DNA of 64,000 bases from Dokdonia sp. Dokd-P16 (GCF_003095655.1 NZ_CP029151.1:1549001-1613000); one strand, 5' to 3'; shown: positions 1 to 8,806, counted from the stretch's first letter. Program-made: numbers and translations. The notes: generated by a model from the letters alone, not told the origin.

Positions 1-658
1 GGGAAGGCTGAAAAGCAACGCCGGTAATATTCATAGCTACCATATCATCTTTCATTTTTTCTGACACAAAATATCCGAATCCACCTTCAAGAGGACGCAA
101 AATAAAAAAATCTTGCTCTAAGTTGTCGATTAATTTTATTTTAGAGACTTGGAGTATATTTCTATCTACTCTTTCTCTTTTTTGTAATTCATTAAAATCA
201 CAATAACTGCCTACTTCTAAATCAACTAAAATAGTACCACCCTCCGCTTTTCTCCTGCGACTCTGTATATGACTATCTTTATAATTAATGAATTCTGGAT
301 GAGTTTCAAAAGGACTCATTACCCAATAATCATCAAGCTCTTCTTCTCCATAAATAATAGGGGATTTGAAAAACTCTAATCCACTTTTTTGATGTATTTC
401 AATTAAAGACTTTAATTTACCACTAATTAGTAGTTTGGCGGTATAACCTTGCCCTGAGGTACTTATAAGATCTGTAATTTTAGCTTTTTTGTCTAAAATT
501 CCTATTGATGTAATTGGATCAAACGATGCTTTTTCAAAAAAAACGCTATCTATAAATCTTTTATCGTCAACTCTACATCTATGTTTCACTTCATTAATCT
601 GAGTAAATTTGCCTACAATTTTTCTATCTGTACTGTGTCTAATTCGGTAATAGTTCAT
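1..658 (-). CDS. Imm11/DUF1629-like immunity-type protein, partial (3' end beyond window)
   Basis: An open frame starts at the ATG at 658 and stays open to the left edge (219 codons seen), so the C-terminus is missing. It begins MNYYRIRHSTDRKIVGKF and ends, as far as visible, with GGFGYFVSEKMKDDMVAMNITGVAFQPS. The visible end, an aromatic-VSE-K-K followed by N-x-TG-x-x-F-x-P, resembles the C-terminal signature of DUF1629/Imm11 proteins, which act as immunity partners of polymorphic toxins; this assignment is from memory of the family pattern. No signal peptide, so cytosolic. Its neighbours are two unknown lipoprotein genes and a possible toxin remnant on the same strand, and the patch is more AT-rich than the rest of the window. 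The frame is firm; the function is tentative and could be another immunity or hypothetical family. Confidence 0.55.
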   Translation of the reverse strand, partial: MNYYRIRHSTDRKIVGKFTQINEVKHRCRVDDKRFIDSVFFEKASFDPITSIGILDKKAKITDLISTSGQGYTAKLLISGKLKSLIEIHQKSGLEFFKSPIIYGEEELDDYWVMSPFETHPEFINYKDSHIQSRRRKAEGGTILVDLEVGSYCDFNELQKRERVDRNILQVSKIKLIDNLEQDFFILRPLEGGFGYFVSEKMKDDMVAMNITGVAFQPS

Positions 659-751
659 TTTTAAAAAGTTAAATCATTGAGATAAAAGTGAATATAGAAT
701 AAGATAGCGAGTTTAATATACTTTTGCGTCTCATAAACAATATAGTCTTTT

Positions 752-1315
752 CTACTGCATCACTCTATCTAAAACAATAGAGTGTGGTATTACAACCTCA
801 TATTCTCCTTCTTTTTTTAATAATACTTTTTCATTTTCTACGTAAGGGCTCAAAAGGCTTAGACTATTTCCTCCTGCCATAAAAATTAAATATGATGGAG
901 AATTAGATCTTAGGTTACAAAAATTAAATAAATAAAACATATCGATATGAATTTTAAACGGAGAGGGTACAAGACATTGACCGTTATTTTTATTTATATC
1001 GTTATATACTGTAATACCATTCTTAATATATTTAACTTCTATATCTGCAGTATCATAATATGCATTTTCAAAGTGACTTACTTTTTCATCATATTTTATT
1101 TTGTATTTAGGTATTATTTTCAAAGTCAAAGTGTCAGATGCATTCGTCCAAAGCCATTGTCCCTTCAATCTTTCAAAGCTTCTGTTTTTGTCTTTCATAT
1201 AAAAATCTTTTTTTGAGATTTTTTTATATGTTGGTTTATGAATGTCTATAATTTTTAGTTTTGAGCTACAAGAAGAAAATAAGAAGGTGCAAAATAATAG
1301 TTTAAGTATTTTCAT
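752..1315 (-). CDS. Hypothetical lipoprotein, 187 aa
   Basis: I do not recognise a family. The N-terminus MKILKLLFCTFLFSSCSSK is a classic lipoprotein signal peptide: two lysines, a hydrophobic stretch, then a lipobox FSSC with Cys at about residue 16. The mature part is rich in Lys, Asn, Ile and Tyr and has no recognisable enzymatic motif. The start is the first ATG before the signal peptide. It sits 93 bases downstream of the start of the Imm11-like gene on the same strand. Base composition is distinctly AT-rich compared with the core genes to the right, which suits a horizontally acquired or fast-evolving accessory gene. In this setting a periplasmic or outer-membrane immunity lipoprotein is possible, but that is inference from neighbours only. 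Confidence 0.7.
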   Translation of the reverse strand: MKILKLLFCTFLFSSCSSKLKIIDIHKPTYKKISKKDFYMKDKNRSFERLKGQWLWTNASDTLTLKIIPKYKIKYDEKVSHFENAYYDTADIEVKYIKNGITVYNDINKNNGQCLVPSPFKIHIDMFYLFNFCNLRSNSPSYLIFMAGGNSLSLLSPYVENEKVLLKKEGEYEVVIPHSIVLDRVMQ

Positions 1316-1472
1316 TTTCTACTTGTTTTAAGGTTTAAACCAACTATCTGCATCGATATGCTGTTAGAGTGATTAAAAATTCAGCCATGAATATGTCTTT
1401 GCTACTTGAATCCGTTATATTTAAATATGTATTGAAAGAGCTGTAAGAATACCATAGTCGCTTAGAATTATG

Positions 1473-2063
1473 TTATGACATTGATATTCCTATAGATTTT
1501 TCATAAATCCATTTTGCATTTTCTTTTTTCAAAATTATAGCTTGTTCTGAGCTATCTAGAGGATTGCGAGTTAATCTAATAAAAATTATAGCTTTTGTAT
1601 TATTCTTGTTAAGAAATAATTTACTCGTTTGAAGTAATATTCCTTTATTAGGGTTGTTGTATTTGAATATTTTTTGATCTAAAATTTCATTGTTTTTGAT
1701 CTCAAAGTTTTTACATTTTGATGCTTGAAAAAAATCAACTAAGGATGTTTTTTCATACTTTCTTTTATTAAAATCTTTATTGATTTCTTTATTTAATTTA
1801 TCAAAAAAAGGATCAATTTCAGTATTCCATACATATACTTTTAAGGGTTGTATACTATCAGGGCGGGTATCAAACCTATAAGCTGCTTTACCATTTTTAA
1901 ATTCTTTTGGTGTGGGAATAACATCCAATCTAATATCCACTTTAATTTTTTCTAGATACTCGCATAAAAAATTATCTGGTATGACAGTTTTTTCACTCAA
2001 ATCATTACAGCTTAAATATAAAAAAAGAAAGGGTAAACAAAGTTTAATTACAAGGTGGTTCAT
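1473..2063 (-). CDS. Hypothetical lipoprotein, about 196 aa
   Basis: No family recognised. The frame can start at 2072 (MTIMNHL) or at the ATG at 2063 (MNHLVIKLCLPFLFLYLSCN). I prefer 2063 because it leaves a compact lipoprotein signal peptide with the lipobox LYLSC. The mature protein is charged, Lys- and Asn-rich, and ends with a pattern (AIILKKENAKWIYEKSIGISMS) common in small secreted proteins of Flavobacteriia that resemble NTF2-type folds; this resemblance is weak. The 5' end overlaps the 3' end of the short ORF 2044-2226 in another frame, the kind of stop/start overlap seen in toxin-immunity pairs. AT-rich like its neighbours. Confidence 0.65.
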   Translation of the reverse strand: MNHLVIKLCLPFLFLYLSCNDLSEKTVIPDNFLCEYLEKIKVDIRLDVIPTPKEFKNGKAAYRFDTRPDSIQPLKVYVWNTEIDPFFDKLNKEINKDFNKRKYEKTSLVDFFQASKCKNFEIKNNEILDQKIFKYNNPNKGILLQTSKLFLNKNNTKAIIFIRLTRNPLDSSEQAIILKKENAKWIYEKSIGISMS

Positions 2064-2226
2064 TATTGTCATTTAATACATTAGTATATAGATTAGCTAG
2101 CTCATTAAGCTCGGAGTGATTTATGTAATTAGCACTTAAACCAAAATCATTTTGTGTATGATTAATAGTGGTAATTCTACAAAATATATCCGCGTGAATA
2201 TAGTCGTGCAATAGCTCTAACAACAT
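2044..2226 (-). pseudogene. Short ORF, possible C-terminal remnant of a zincin-like toxin
   Basis: Sixty codons starting MLLELLHDYIHADIFCR. The segment LLHDYIHADIF looks like the zinc-binding helix of HExxH metallopeptidases with Asp in place of the catalytic Glu (H-D-Y-I-H). The ATG is immediately preceded by an in-frame TAG, and further stops lie upstream, so no full-length domain is encoded. Its 3' end overlaps the start of the downstream lipoprotein gene, an arrangement typical of a toxin C-terminus followed by its immunity gene. It could equally be a chance ORF or a small real gene. The reading is inference from a single motif plus context. Confidence 0.3.
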
Positions 2227-2420
2227 CTAAACCAGAAATTGAAGCTGCTAGTTATGTGTTAACCTCAAAACTACATCACCTCACATTAACTATGTTACGG
2301 ATTTCCTTTATTTGAGTAAAATTTTCATTTCTAGAGAAATAAAAAAATCTAAGCCATCTGTAACTGTATACTTAAGAGCATTTCCTTAAATTTACCTTTT
2401 CCTTTAAAAACCATTCCACT

Positions 2421-3692
2421 ATGCTAGAAGTAGCACACATTAGAGAAAATAAAGAAGCTTTCGCAACAGCGTTATCTAAAAGAAATATAGACGCCGCAAC
2501 CTTACTTGATCAAGTAGTGGCGGCAGATGATCTTCGTCGTAGTTCGCAAGCGCAACTTGATGAAGTACTTGCAGATAGTAATAAGTTTTCCAAAGAAATA
2601 GGAATGCTTTTTAAGAGTGGAGAAGCTCAAAAAGCTAATATTCTTAAAGAAAAAACTGCAGGTCTAAAAGAGCAATCTAAAACCCTTCAAGAGCAATTAA
2701 ACACTGCTTCTGAGGATTTGCAAAACTTGCTTTATCAAATCCCAAACATTCCACATGACAGTGTTCCTGAGGGTAACAGTGATGAGGATAATGAAGAAAT
2801 CTTTCGCAAGGGAGATATTCCTGAGTTGCATGAAGCAGCACAGCCACACTGGGAGCTTGCAAAGAAATATGATATTATTGATTTTGAACTAGGGACTAAG
2901 ATTGCTGGGGCTGGTTTTCCAGTGTATAAAGGCAAAGGAGCACGTTTACAACGTGCGCTTATCGCTTACTTTTTAGACAAAAACACAGAAGCAGGATATA
3001 CAGAATACCAAGTGCCGCACCTTGTAAATGAGGCGTCAGGTTTTGGTACTGGCCAACTTCCAGATAAGGAAGGGCAAATGTATCACGTGACCGAAGATGA
3101 TTTATATTTAATCCCTACGGCAGAGGTGCCAGTGACAAATATGTTTCGCGGTGATTTACGCAACCATAATGAGTTGCCTATTACATGTACGGGGTATACG
3201 CCATGTTTCCGTCGTGAGGCAGGATCTTATGGGGCACACGTACGCGGGTTAAACCGTTTACACCAGTTTGATAAAGTTGAGATTGTACGCATAGAGCGCC
3301 CAGAAGATAGTGCAGCTGCACTAGACGGGATGGTAGATCACGTAAAAACAATACTTGATGAGTTAGAATTACCATACAGAATCTTACGTCTTTGTGGTGG
3401 TGATCTTGGGTTTACAGCGCACCTTACCTATGATTTTGAATTATTTTCTACAGCGCAAGATCGTTGGTTAGAAATTAGTTCTGTGTCTAACTTCTTGACA
3501 TTTCAAGCAAACCGTTTAAAACTTCGTTTTAAGGATGAAGATGGTCAGAACAAGCTTGCACATACACTTAATGGTAGCTCACTAGCGCTGCCACGCGTAC
3601 TTGCAGGAATTCTTGAAAACTGCCAGACGCCAGAAGGAATAAAAATTCCTAAGGCATTAATCCCTTATTGCGGATTTGATATGATTAACTAA
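2421..3692 (+). CDS. serS: Serine--tRNA ligase
   Basis: Cytosolic class II aminoacyl-tRNA synthetase charging tRNA-Ser (and tRNA-Sec where present) with serine. At 423 aa it has the usual length. The N-terminal third (residues about 1-110, MLEVAHIRENKEAF...) is the two-helix antiparallel coiled-coil arm that binds the long variable arm of tRNA-Ser. The catalytic domain follows with motif 2 visible as FRREAGSYGAHVRGLNRLHQF and motif 3 as LNGSSLALPRVLAGILEN near the C-terminus. The ATG at 2421 gives the canonical arm start. It marks the left edge of conserved core genome next to the accessory patch at 1-2226. A long hairpin at 3714-3745 follows the stop, so it is probably monocistronic. Confidence 0.98.
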   Translation: MLEVAHIRENKEAFATALSKRNIDAATLLDQVVAADDLRRSSQAQLDEVLADSNKFSKEIGMLFKSGEAQKANILKEKTAGLKEQSKTLQEQLNTASEDLQNLLYQIPNIPHDSVPEGNSDEDNEEIFRKGDIPELHEAAQPHWELAKKYDIIDFELGTKIAGAGFPVYKGKGARLQRALIAYFLDKNTEAGYTEYQVPHLVNEASGFGTGQLPDKEGQMYHVTEDDLYLIPTAEVPVTNMFRGDLRNHNELPITCTGYTPCFRREAGSYGAHVRGLNRLHQFDKVEIVRIERPEDSAAALDGMVDHVKTILDELELPYRILRLCGGDLGFTAHLTYDFELFSTAQDRWLEISSVSNFLTFQANRLKLRFKDEDGQNKLAHTLNGSSLALPRVLAGILENCQTPEGIKIPKALIPYCGFDMIN

Positions 3693-3713
3693 TAACGCAT
3701 TAACAGTGATAAG

Positions 3714-3747
3714 AAACGTGTCAGAGCAATTGCTATGGCACGTTTTT
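3714..3747 (+). terminator. Rho-independent-like terminator after serS
   Basis: AAACGTGTCAGAGCAA (3714-3729) pairs with TTGCTATGGCACGTTT (3730-3745) with one mismatch and one G-T wobble, followed by a short T run. The right arm overlaps the candidate promoter of the next gene. Confidence 0.6.
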
Positions 3748-3758
3748 CGTTATCTTTA
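3730..3758 (+). promoter_or_regulatory. Candidate Bacteroidota promoter for the TPR gene
   Basis: TTG at 3730-3732, an 18-base gap, then TATCTTTA at 3751-3758, close to the Bacteroidota consensus TTG-N19-21-TAnnTTTG, ending four bases before the ATG at 3763. The leader would be very short. Confidence 0.45.
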
Positions 3759-3762
3759 GGAT

Positions 3763-5556
3763 ATGAAGAAAAATTGGTTTTTAATACTCATCTGTGTGTT
3801 TGGTTTTTTCGCTTGCGCGAAAGCGCAAACAGAACAACTTGCTCGCAACTATGCAGATCAAGGTGAGTTTGAGAAGGCCATCATTTCTTATAAAAAAGCA
3901 TTACTCAAGCAGAAAGGCAATCACATACTCATCACAGGTCTTGTGAAAAGCTATCAACAGCTAGAAAAATACAAAGAAGCCGAAAGTGCGCTTATCGAAA
4001 ACCTTGCAGCTACTCGCGATAAAGGTTTTTATTATGTAGAGATAGGATACAACCATCAATTACAACAGCGAGATTCTATCGCTCAGGATTATTATAACCA
4101 AGTAATTGCAGGCATAGAAAGTAATACTATGAGTGCTTATCGTGCTGCTCGTGCATTTCAAGAGCACAACTTGCTTACAGAAGCTGTTCAAGCCTATGAG
4201 ATTGCGATGGCTAATAATCCACGAGCGAATTATAATGTCCAACTAGCGAGACTCTATGGGGAGCTAGGAGAGGTGGAGAAAATGTTTAATGCCTACTTAG
4301 ACCTAATTAATAAGAGTGAAAACTATGTGCAAGCCGCACAACGCAATTTTGCGCTTTATGTAAATGATGATCCGCTTAATGAAGCCAACATTATCTTTAG
4401 AAAGACCTTGCTAAAGCGATTACAAACAGAACAAAACGTACTTTATAATGAGTTGCTCAGTTGGCTTTTTATACAGCAAAAGGATTATAGAAAGGCATTT
4501 GCACAAGAAAAGGCTATTTATCGTCGTACAGAAGGAAGACATGAAGGCATCGTAAATCTTGCCGAAATTGCGATAGAAGAAAATGCTATTGAAGATGCAA
4601 CAGAGATATTAGAATTTCTAAGAGATAACGTCGTTGCGGGTAGTGTTAAGCTTTATGCAGAGCAACAGTTAATACAGCTAGCGGTAAAAACGGCAGTCAC
4701 GGCCGAAGATAAAGCGGTTGTTAAAACACGTTTTGAAGCTTTACTAGATCAATATATTAAGAAAGAATACACCGTGCCTTTGCAGATAGATTATGCACAT
4801 TTTCTTGCATTTAACATGGAGCAGCCGGATGAGGCAATTGCATATCTTAAAAAAGGAATTGAAATCCCTCGTGATAGATTTGACCACGCTCGTCTTAAGA
4901 TGGAGCTAGCAGATATTTTGGTGCTCACAGAGAAGTTTAATCAAGCACTTATCTATTATTCTCAAATTCAGAATGAGATCCAGAATAATGTGATCTCGCA
5001 GGAAGCAAGATTTAAGGTGGCAAAGACTAGTTATTATAAAGCAGATTTTGACTGGGCAGAGTCGCAACTCAATGTTTTAAAAGCTGGGGCGACACAGCTT
5101 ATTGCAAATGATGCCCTAGAGTTATTACTCGTTATTAGAGATAACTCCATGGATGATAGTTTACAGACGGCACTTAAAAAATATGCTAGGGCAGATTTAC
5201 TTGCTTTTCAAAACAAGTCTGAAGAGGCTATCGCATTATACGATGATATTTTGGAGAAGCACAAGGGAGAAAAGATAGAAGATGAGGCTTTGCTTTCTCA
5301 GGCAAAATTGTATGAGCGTAAAGAAGCTTTCGCGAAAGCAGAAAAAAATTACCTCACAATCATAGAATATTATAGCGATGGTGTACTAGCAGACGATGCT
5401 TATTATCGCCTAGCAAGATTATACGAAGGACCACTTAATGAGCCAGAAAAGGCAAAAAATAATTACGAGCGTATTATTTTTGACCTAGCAGACAGCATCT
5501 ATTATGTAGAGGCGCAGAAGCGCTTTAGGAACTTGAGAGGCGACGCAATTAATTGA
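3763..5556 (+). CDS. Exported TPR-repeat protein
   Basis: A 597-aa protein with an N-terminal signal sequence (MKKNWFLILICVFGFFACAKAQ) followed by helical tetratricopeptide repeats throughout: successive blocks with the A-x-x-x-Y-x-x-A/L pattern such as QGEFEKAIISYKKALLKQKG near the start and PEKAKNNYERIIFDLADS near the end. TPRs are protein-protein scaffolds; this one should act in the periplasm or at the outer membrane, partner unknown. Processing is ambiguous: A-K-A before Gln22 fits signal peptidase I, whereas Cys18 could serve as a weak lipobox. Two copies of the dispersed palindrome lie inside the gene, a decayed copy encoding ACAKA in the signal peptide and a perfect core encoding AFAKA near the C-terminus. 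It begins a close run with the DUF6090 gene, one base downstream. Confidence 0.85.
   Translation: MKKNWFLILICVFGFFACAKAQTEQLARNYADQGEFEKAIISYKKALLKQKGNHILITGLVKSYQQLEKYKEAESALIENLAATRDKGFYYVEIGYNHQLQQRDSIAQDYYNQVIAGIESNTMSAYRAARAFQEHNLLTEAVQAYEIAMANNPRANYNVQLARLYGELGEVEKMFNAYLDLINKSENYVQAAQRNFALYVNDDPLNEANIIFRKTLLKRLQTEQNVLYNELLSWLFIQQKDYRKAFAQEKAIYRRTEGRHEGIVNLAEIAIEENAIEDATEILEFLRDNVVAGSVKLYAEQQLIQLAVKTAVTAEDKAVVKTRFEALLDQYIKKEYTVPLQIDYAHFLAFNMEQPDEAIAYLKKGIEIPRDRFDHARLKMELADILVLTEKFNQALIYYSQIQNEIQNNVISQEARFKVAKTSYYKADFDWAESQLNVLKAGATQLIANDALELLLVIRDNSMDDSLQTALKKYARADLLAFQNKSEEAIALYDDILEKHKGEKIEDEALLSQAKLYERKEAFAKAEKNYLTIIEYYSDGVLADDAYYRLARLYEGPLNEPEKAKNNYERIIFDLADSIYYVEAQKRFRNLRGDAIN
3810..3825. 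repeat. Dispersed palindrome, decayed copy in a signal peptide
   Basis: CGCTTGCGCGAAAGCG, one mismatch from the 16-bp core. In the TPR gene it encodes A-C-A-K-A in the signal-peptide cleavage region. Confidence 0.6.
5326..5339. repeat. Dispersed palindrome, coding copy (AFAKA)
   Basis: GCTTTCGCGAAAGC, perfect 14-bp core, in the TPR gene. Confidence 0.85.
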
Positions 5557-5557
5557 T

Positions 5558-6211
5558 ATGGCAGAAAAGAAAAAAATAGACTGGCTCAATCATTTTCTGG
5601 AATTTATTGTGGTTGTTATTGGTATTTTGCTTGCTTTTCAGCTCAATACGTGTTCTCAAGAAAGGAAAGAGGGTGAACTTGTAGATAAACACATTGAAAA
5701 TATAATCGATGAAACTGTTTACAATCAGAATAACGTAAAGAGGAGTTTAAAGTCTTCTAATGCTATGCTAGCGCTAGTAGACACTCTAGCTGTAGTTGTA
5801 AATGATAAACAACGCCTTGAACGTGAGTACTGGCTAAGTTTTAAGTTACTTGCGGCAGATTATCTTTATATTAAAAAGAATGCTTACAATACACTTATGG
5901 CTACTGGCGACGTTAGGTTTATAGAAGATCCAGTACTTCAAAATGATATTATAGGTATTTATGAATATTATGGCTGGGCAGAGGGAGTAGATGAACAGAG
6001 TCGGAGTACAATGACAGAATATTATTATCCTTATCTGATAGATTATTCAAATATGACTTCGGATACACTGGAAAATACAGCTCCTTATGAGACTCAGAAA
6101 TTTAAGAATATCCTAGCGTCATATGGATACGCTTTAAGAGAACGAATTAAAAAACAAGAGGATCTTGATAATGTAATTCAAGAATTTTTAGAAAAATATA
6201 AAAAGAACTAA
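5558..6211 (+). CDS. DUF6090-type membrane-anchored protein
   Basis: 217 aa. After a short charged N-terminus there is one hydrophobic segment (residues about 13-30, FLEFIVVVIGILLAFQLNTC) and then a soluble helical region. The block LEF-x-V-V-V-I-G-I-L-x-A-F-Q-L-N is the hallmark of DUF6090 proteins, abundant in Flavobacteriia and of unknown function. Topology suggests a single N-terminal anchor with most of the protein on one side of the inner membrane. It starts one base after the TPR gene stop, and its own stop overlaps the next ATG by one base (TAATG at 6209-6213), so the genes are probably cotranscribed. Confidence 0.8.
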   Translation: MAEKKKIDWLNHFLEFIVVVIGILLAFQLNTCSQERKEGELVDKHIENIIDETVYNQNNVKRSLKSSNAMLALVDTLAVVVNDKQRLEREYWLSFKLLAADYLYIKKNAYNTLMATGDVRFIEDPVLQNDIIGIYEYYGWAEGVDEQSRSTMTEYYYPYLIDYSNMTSDTLENTAPYETQKFKNILASYGYALRERIKKQEDLDNVIQEFLEKYKKN

Positions 6212-6519
6212 TGCTTATATATAACGTTACCATAAACATAGAAGAATCTGTAGAAAAAGAATGGCTAGCCTGGATGCAGCAAGTGCATATTCCAGAAGTG
6301 ATTGCTACAGGTAAATTTGTAAAAGCATTAATGACTAGAGTGCGCACGGAGGAAGAAATGGGCGGAGTGACATACTCTGTTCAATATGGTTGCCCTAGCC
6401 AGCAACATCTAGATGCTTACTACGAGCAAGATGCAGATAGACTAAGACTTGCGAGTAATAAGTTTGCTGGTAAGTTTGTTGCTTTTAGAACAGAACTAGA
6501 AATAATCAGTCAGCACTAA
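6211..6519 (+). CDS. DUF4286 family protein
   Basis: A 102-aa cytosolic protein ([36 protein letters not shown]...) that matches the DUF4286 pattern, a small ferredoxin-like fold conserved in Bacteroidota, in which a beta strand (LIYNVTINI) is followed by W-x-x-W-M and H-I-P. Biochemical role unknown. Both ends are coupled: its ATG shares a base with the DUF6090 stop, and its stop shares a base with the rsmA ATG, so it is translated in step with the ribosomal methylase. DUF4286 genes next to rsmA are, as far as I recall, common in this class. Confidence 0.85.
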   Translation: MLIYNVTINIEESVEKEWLAWMQQVHIPEVIATGKFVKALMTRVRTEEEMGGVTYSVQYGCPSQQHLDAYYEQDADRLRLASNKFAGKFVAFRTELEIISQH

Positions 6520-7385
6520 TGGCGAAGCATAGCTCAAAACGTAAGTTTGAAAAGCCACATGCACATCGTGATACGCACGATCAAGGCATTAAGGCAAAGA
6601 AGCACTTAGGACAGCATTTCTTAGGAGATGAATCTGTTGCAAAAGATATAGCAGACACCCTTACTTATGTGGGATATAGTCATGTGCTAGAGATAGGTCC
6701 TGGTACGGGAGTACTTACAAAGTATCTTCTTGAAAAGCCTACGCACCTTAGTGTGATGGATCTCGATAGAGAATCTATAGCTTATTTACAGAGTGCTTTT
6801 ACACTAGAGCATAAGCTCAATGATGAACATTTTACGGTTCTTGAAGCAGATTTTTTACGATATGATCTCGATACAATATATCCAGGAGAGCAGCTAGCTA
6901 TAACAGGTAACTTTCCTTACAATATCTCTACGCAAATCGTATTTAAGACCATAGAACATAAGGAGCGCATACCAGAGTTTACGGGAATGTTTCAGAAAGA
7001 AGTGGCCGCCCGTATTTGTGCAGATCATGGTAGTAAGACCTATGGAATTATGTCTGTGCTAGTACAAGCTTTTTATGATGCAGAATACCTTTTTACAGTA
7101 CCTCCTACCGTATTTATACCGCCACCAAAAGTGGATAGTGGTGTTTTACGCTTAAAGCGAAAAGAAGGATACCAAGATATAGGTTGTGCACAAGAGATGC
7201 TATTCAAGGTTGTAAAAATGGCTTTCCAGCAGCGCAGGAAGACCTTACGAAATAGTCTGAAAGGAATGGGATTAAGTGATGAGTTTAGAGAGCGAGAAAT
7301 CTTAACAAGAAGACCAGAACAAATATCTGTACAAGAATTTATAGCACTTACGGCAGCAATTACAGAAGATATTGCTACTTCATAA
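6519..7385 (+). CDS. rsmA: 16S rRNA (adenine1518-N6/adenine1519-N6) dimethyltransferase
   Basis: RsmA (KsgA) dimethylates two adjacent adenines in the 3' hairpin of 16S rRNA during late 30S assembly, using S-adenosylmethionine. 288 aa. Visible motifs: the N-terminal KKHLGQHFL (residues 27-35), the SAM-binding loop EIGPGTG (58-64) and the catalytic NFPYN (131-135), the usual Bacteroidota version of NLPYN. The C-terminal [12 protein letters not shown] and the helical tail are also standard. The N-terminus has about 15 extra basic and His-rich residues ([18 protein letters not shown]). The ATG overlaps the upstream stop (TAATG). Confidence 0.97.
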   Translation: MAKHSSKRKFEKPHAHRDTHDQGIKAKKHLGQHFLGDESVAKDIADTLTYVGYSHVLEIGPGTGVLTKYLLEKPTHLSVMDLDRESIAYLQSAFTLEHKLNDEHFTVLEADFLRYDLDTIYPGEQLAITGNFPYNISTQIVFKTIEHKERIPEFTGMFQKEVAARICADHGSKTYGIMSVLVQAFYDAEYLFTVPPTVFIPPPKVDSGVLRLKRKEGYQDIGCAQEMLFKVVKMAFQQRRKTLRNSLKGMGLSDEFREREILTRRPEQISVQEFIALTAAITEDIATS

Positions 7386-7426
7386 ATTCTATGAGGTAAC
7401 TATTCTATCTCCGTAAGCGCTTTTCC

Positions 7427-7434
7427 TATATTTG
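7427..7434 (+). promoter_or_regulatory. -7 element for mgtE
   Basis: TATATTTG, a perfect match to the Bacteroidota -7 consensus, 22 bases before the mgtE ATG. I see no good TTG at the expected -33 distance. Confidence 0.5.
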
Positions 7435-7456
7435 CCCAACTACCAAAAATTACCCT

Positions 7457-8806
7457 ATGCAATTTGAACTCACTAGCGATCTTATCGATCAAATACAAGC
7501 ATATGTAGCTGTTCAAAATGAGACCGCACTTAAAGAGTTGCTCTCTGAGCTTCACCATGCAGATATAGCCGAAGTATTAGATGAGGTAGATGCAGATGAA
7601 GCTGCTTACCTAGTTCTTTTACTAGATAGTGAGCAAACCTCAGAAGCTCTTATGGAGCTTGATGAGGATGTGCGCGAAAAATTACTAGGCAATCTTACTC
7701 CAGCAGAAATAGCAGACGAGGTTGATGAAATGGATACCGATGATGCGGTTGACATGATTGCAGAGCTTGATGATGATGTGCAGCTTGCCGTTATTAATCA
7801 AATAGAAGATGAGGAGCATAAGGCAGACATACGAGAGATGCTGCAATATGATGAGAATAGTGCTGGTGGATTAATGGCAAAAGAGCTCATAAGAGTAAAG
7901 GATTCTTGGACTGTAGGTGGTTGTGTAAGTGAGATGCGCCGTCAGGCAGAAGAAGTTACGAGAGTACACTCCATTTATGTAGTTACAAAAAGAGACGAGC
8001 TTATAGGTCGTCTATCTCTCAAGGATTTGCTTACCTCTGATACAAAAACAAAAATTGCCGAAATATATATTCCTAAGGTTGACTCTGTAAATATTAATGA
8101 CAGTGCAGAAGATGTAGCTAAGCTCATGCAGAAGTATGATCTAGAAGCGATACCGGTGGTGAATGATAAGAACATCTTAATGGGACGTATTACCATTGAT
8201 GATATTGTAGATTTTATAAAAGAAGAAGCAGAAAAAGATTACCAGATGGCTGCAGGTATCTCTCAAGATGTTGAGGCAGATGATAGTATACTTACACTCA
8301 CACGAGCAAGATTGCCATGGCTGTTTTTAGGCTTAGTAGGTGGAGTAGGAGCTGCGACTATCATGGGAGGATTTGAAGATATATTAGAGAGCTATGCACT
8401 GCTCTTTTTCTATACACCGCTTATTGCAGCGATGGCTGGAAATGTAGGAGTACAGTCTAGTGCGATTATCGTTCAGGGTCTAGCTAATGATGATGTAAAG
8501 GGAAGCATAGGTAACCGTCTTGTAAAGGAAATGCTGCTAGCAGCACTTAACGGACTCCTATTAGGACTTGCTTTGTTTGCCTTTACTGCATTGTGGTATG
8601 GTGATGTGAGAGCAGCGATTGCAATCTCTGCATCTCTTTTTGTAGTAATTATCATGGCAGGAATTATAGGTACTTTTATACCACTTTTTCTTCATAAAAG
8701 AGGGATTGATCCAGCGATCGCGACTGGACCATTTATTACTACGAGTAATGATATTTTCGGGATATTAATTTATTTCTGGATTGCAAAAATGGTATTAGGT
8801 ATTTGA
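7457..8806 (+). CDS. mgtE: Magnesium transporter MgtE
   Basis: Inner-membrane Mg2+ channel/transporter, 449 aa, normal length. Order of domains: an acidic N-terminal superhelical domain (residues about 1-125, many Asp/Glu including DEVDEMDTDDAVDMIAELDDD), a pair of CBS domains (about 130-250) that bind Mg2+ and gate the pore, a connecting helix, then five hydrophobic membrane segments (about 280-449) with the conserved PLIAAMAGNVGVQSSAIIVQG region lining the pore. In the family, high cytosolic Mg2+ closes the channel through the N and CBS domains. The gene has its own -7 element, and its TGA overlaps the TTG start of the thioesterase gene, which indicates translational coupling. Confidence 0.97.
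   Translation: MQFELTSDLIDQIQAYVAVQNETALKELLSELHHADIAEVLDEVDADEAAYLVLLLDSEQTSEALMELDEDVREKLLGNLTPAEIADEVDEMDTDDAVDMIAELDDDVQLAVINQIEDEEHKADIREMLQYDENSAGGLMAKELIRVKDSWTVGGCVSEMRRQAEEVTRVHSIYVVTKRDELIGRLSLKDLLTSDTKTKIAEIYIPKVDSVNINDSAEDVAKLMQKYDLEAIPVVNDKNILMGRITIDDIVDFIKEEAEKDYQMAAGISQDVEADDSILTLTRARLPWLFLGLVGGVGAATIMGGFEDILESYALLFFYTPLIAAMAGNVGVQSSAIIVQGLANDDVKGSIGNRLVKEMLLAALNGLLLGLALFAFTALWYGDVRAAIAISASLFVVIIMAGIIGTFIPLFLHKRGIDPAIATGPFITTSNDIFGILIYFWIAKMVLGI

Noticed and set aside
947-1216. Plus-strand 89-codon ORF within the lipoprotein gene
   Set aside because: Antisense to a gene with a clear lipoprotein signal, hydrophobic low-complexity product caused by AT-rich DNA.
2677-2862. Minus-strand ORFs inside serS and similar antisense ORFs in most large genes
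   Set aside because: They lie fully within strongly supported genes, have no plausible motifs and read as shadows of the codon use on the other strand.
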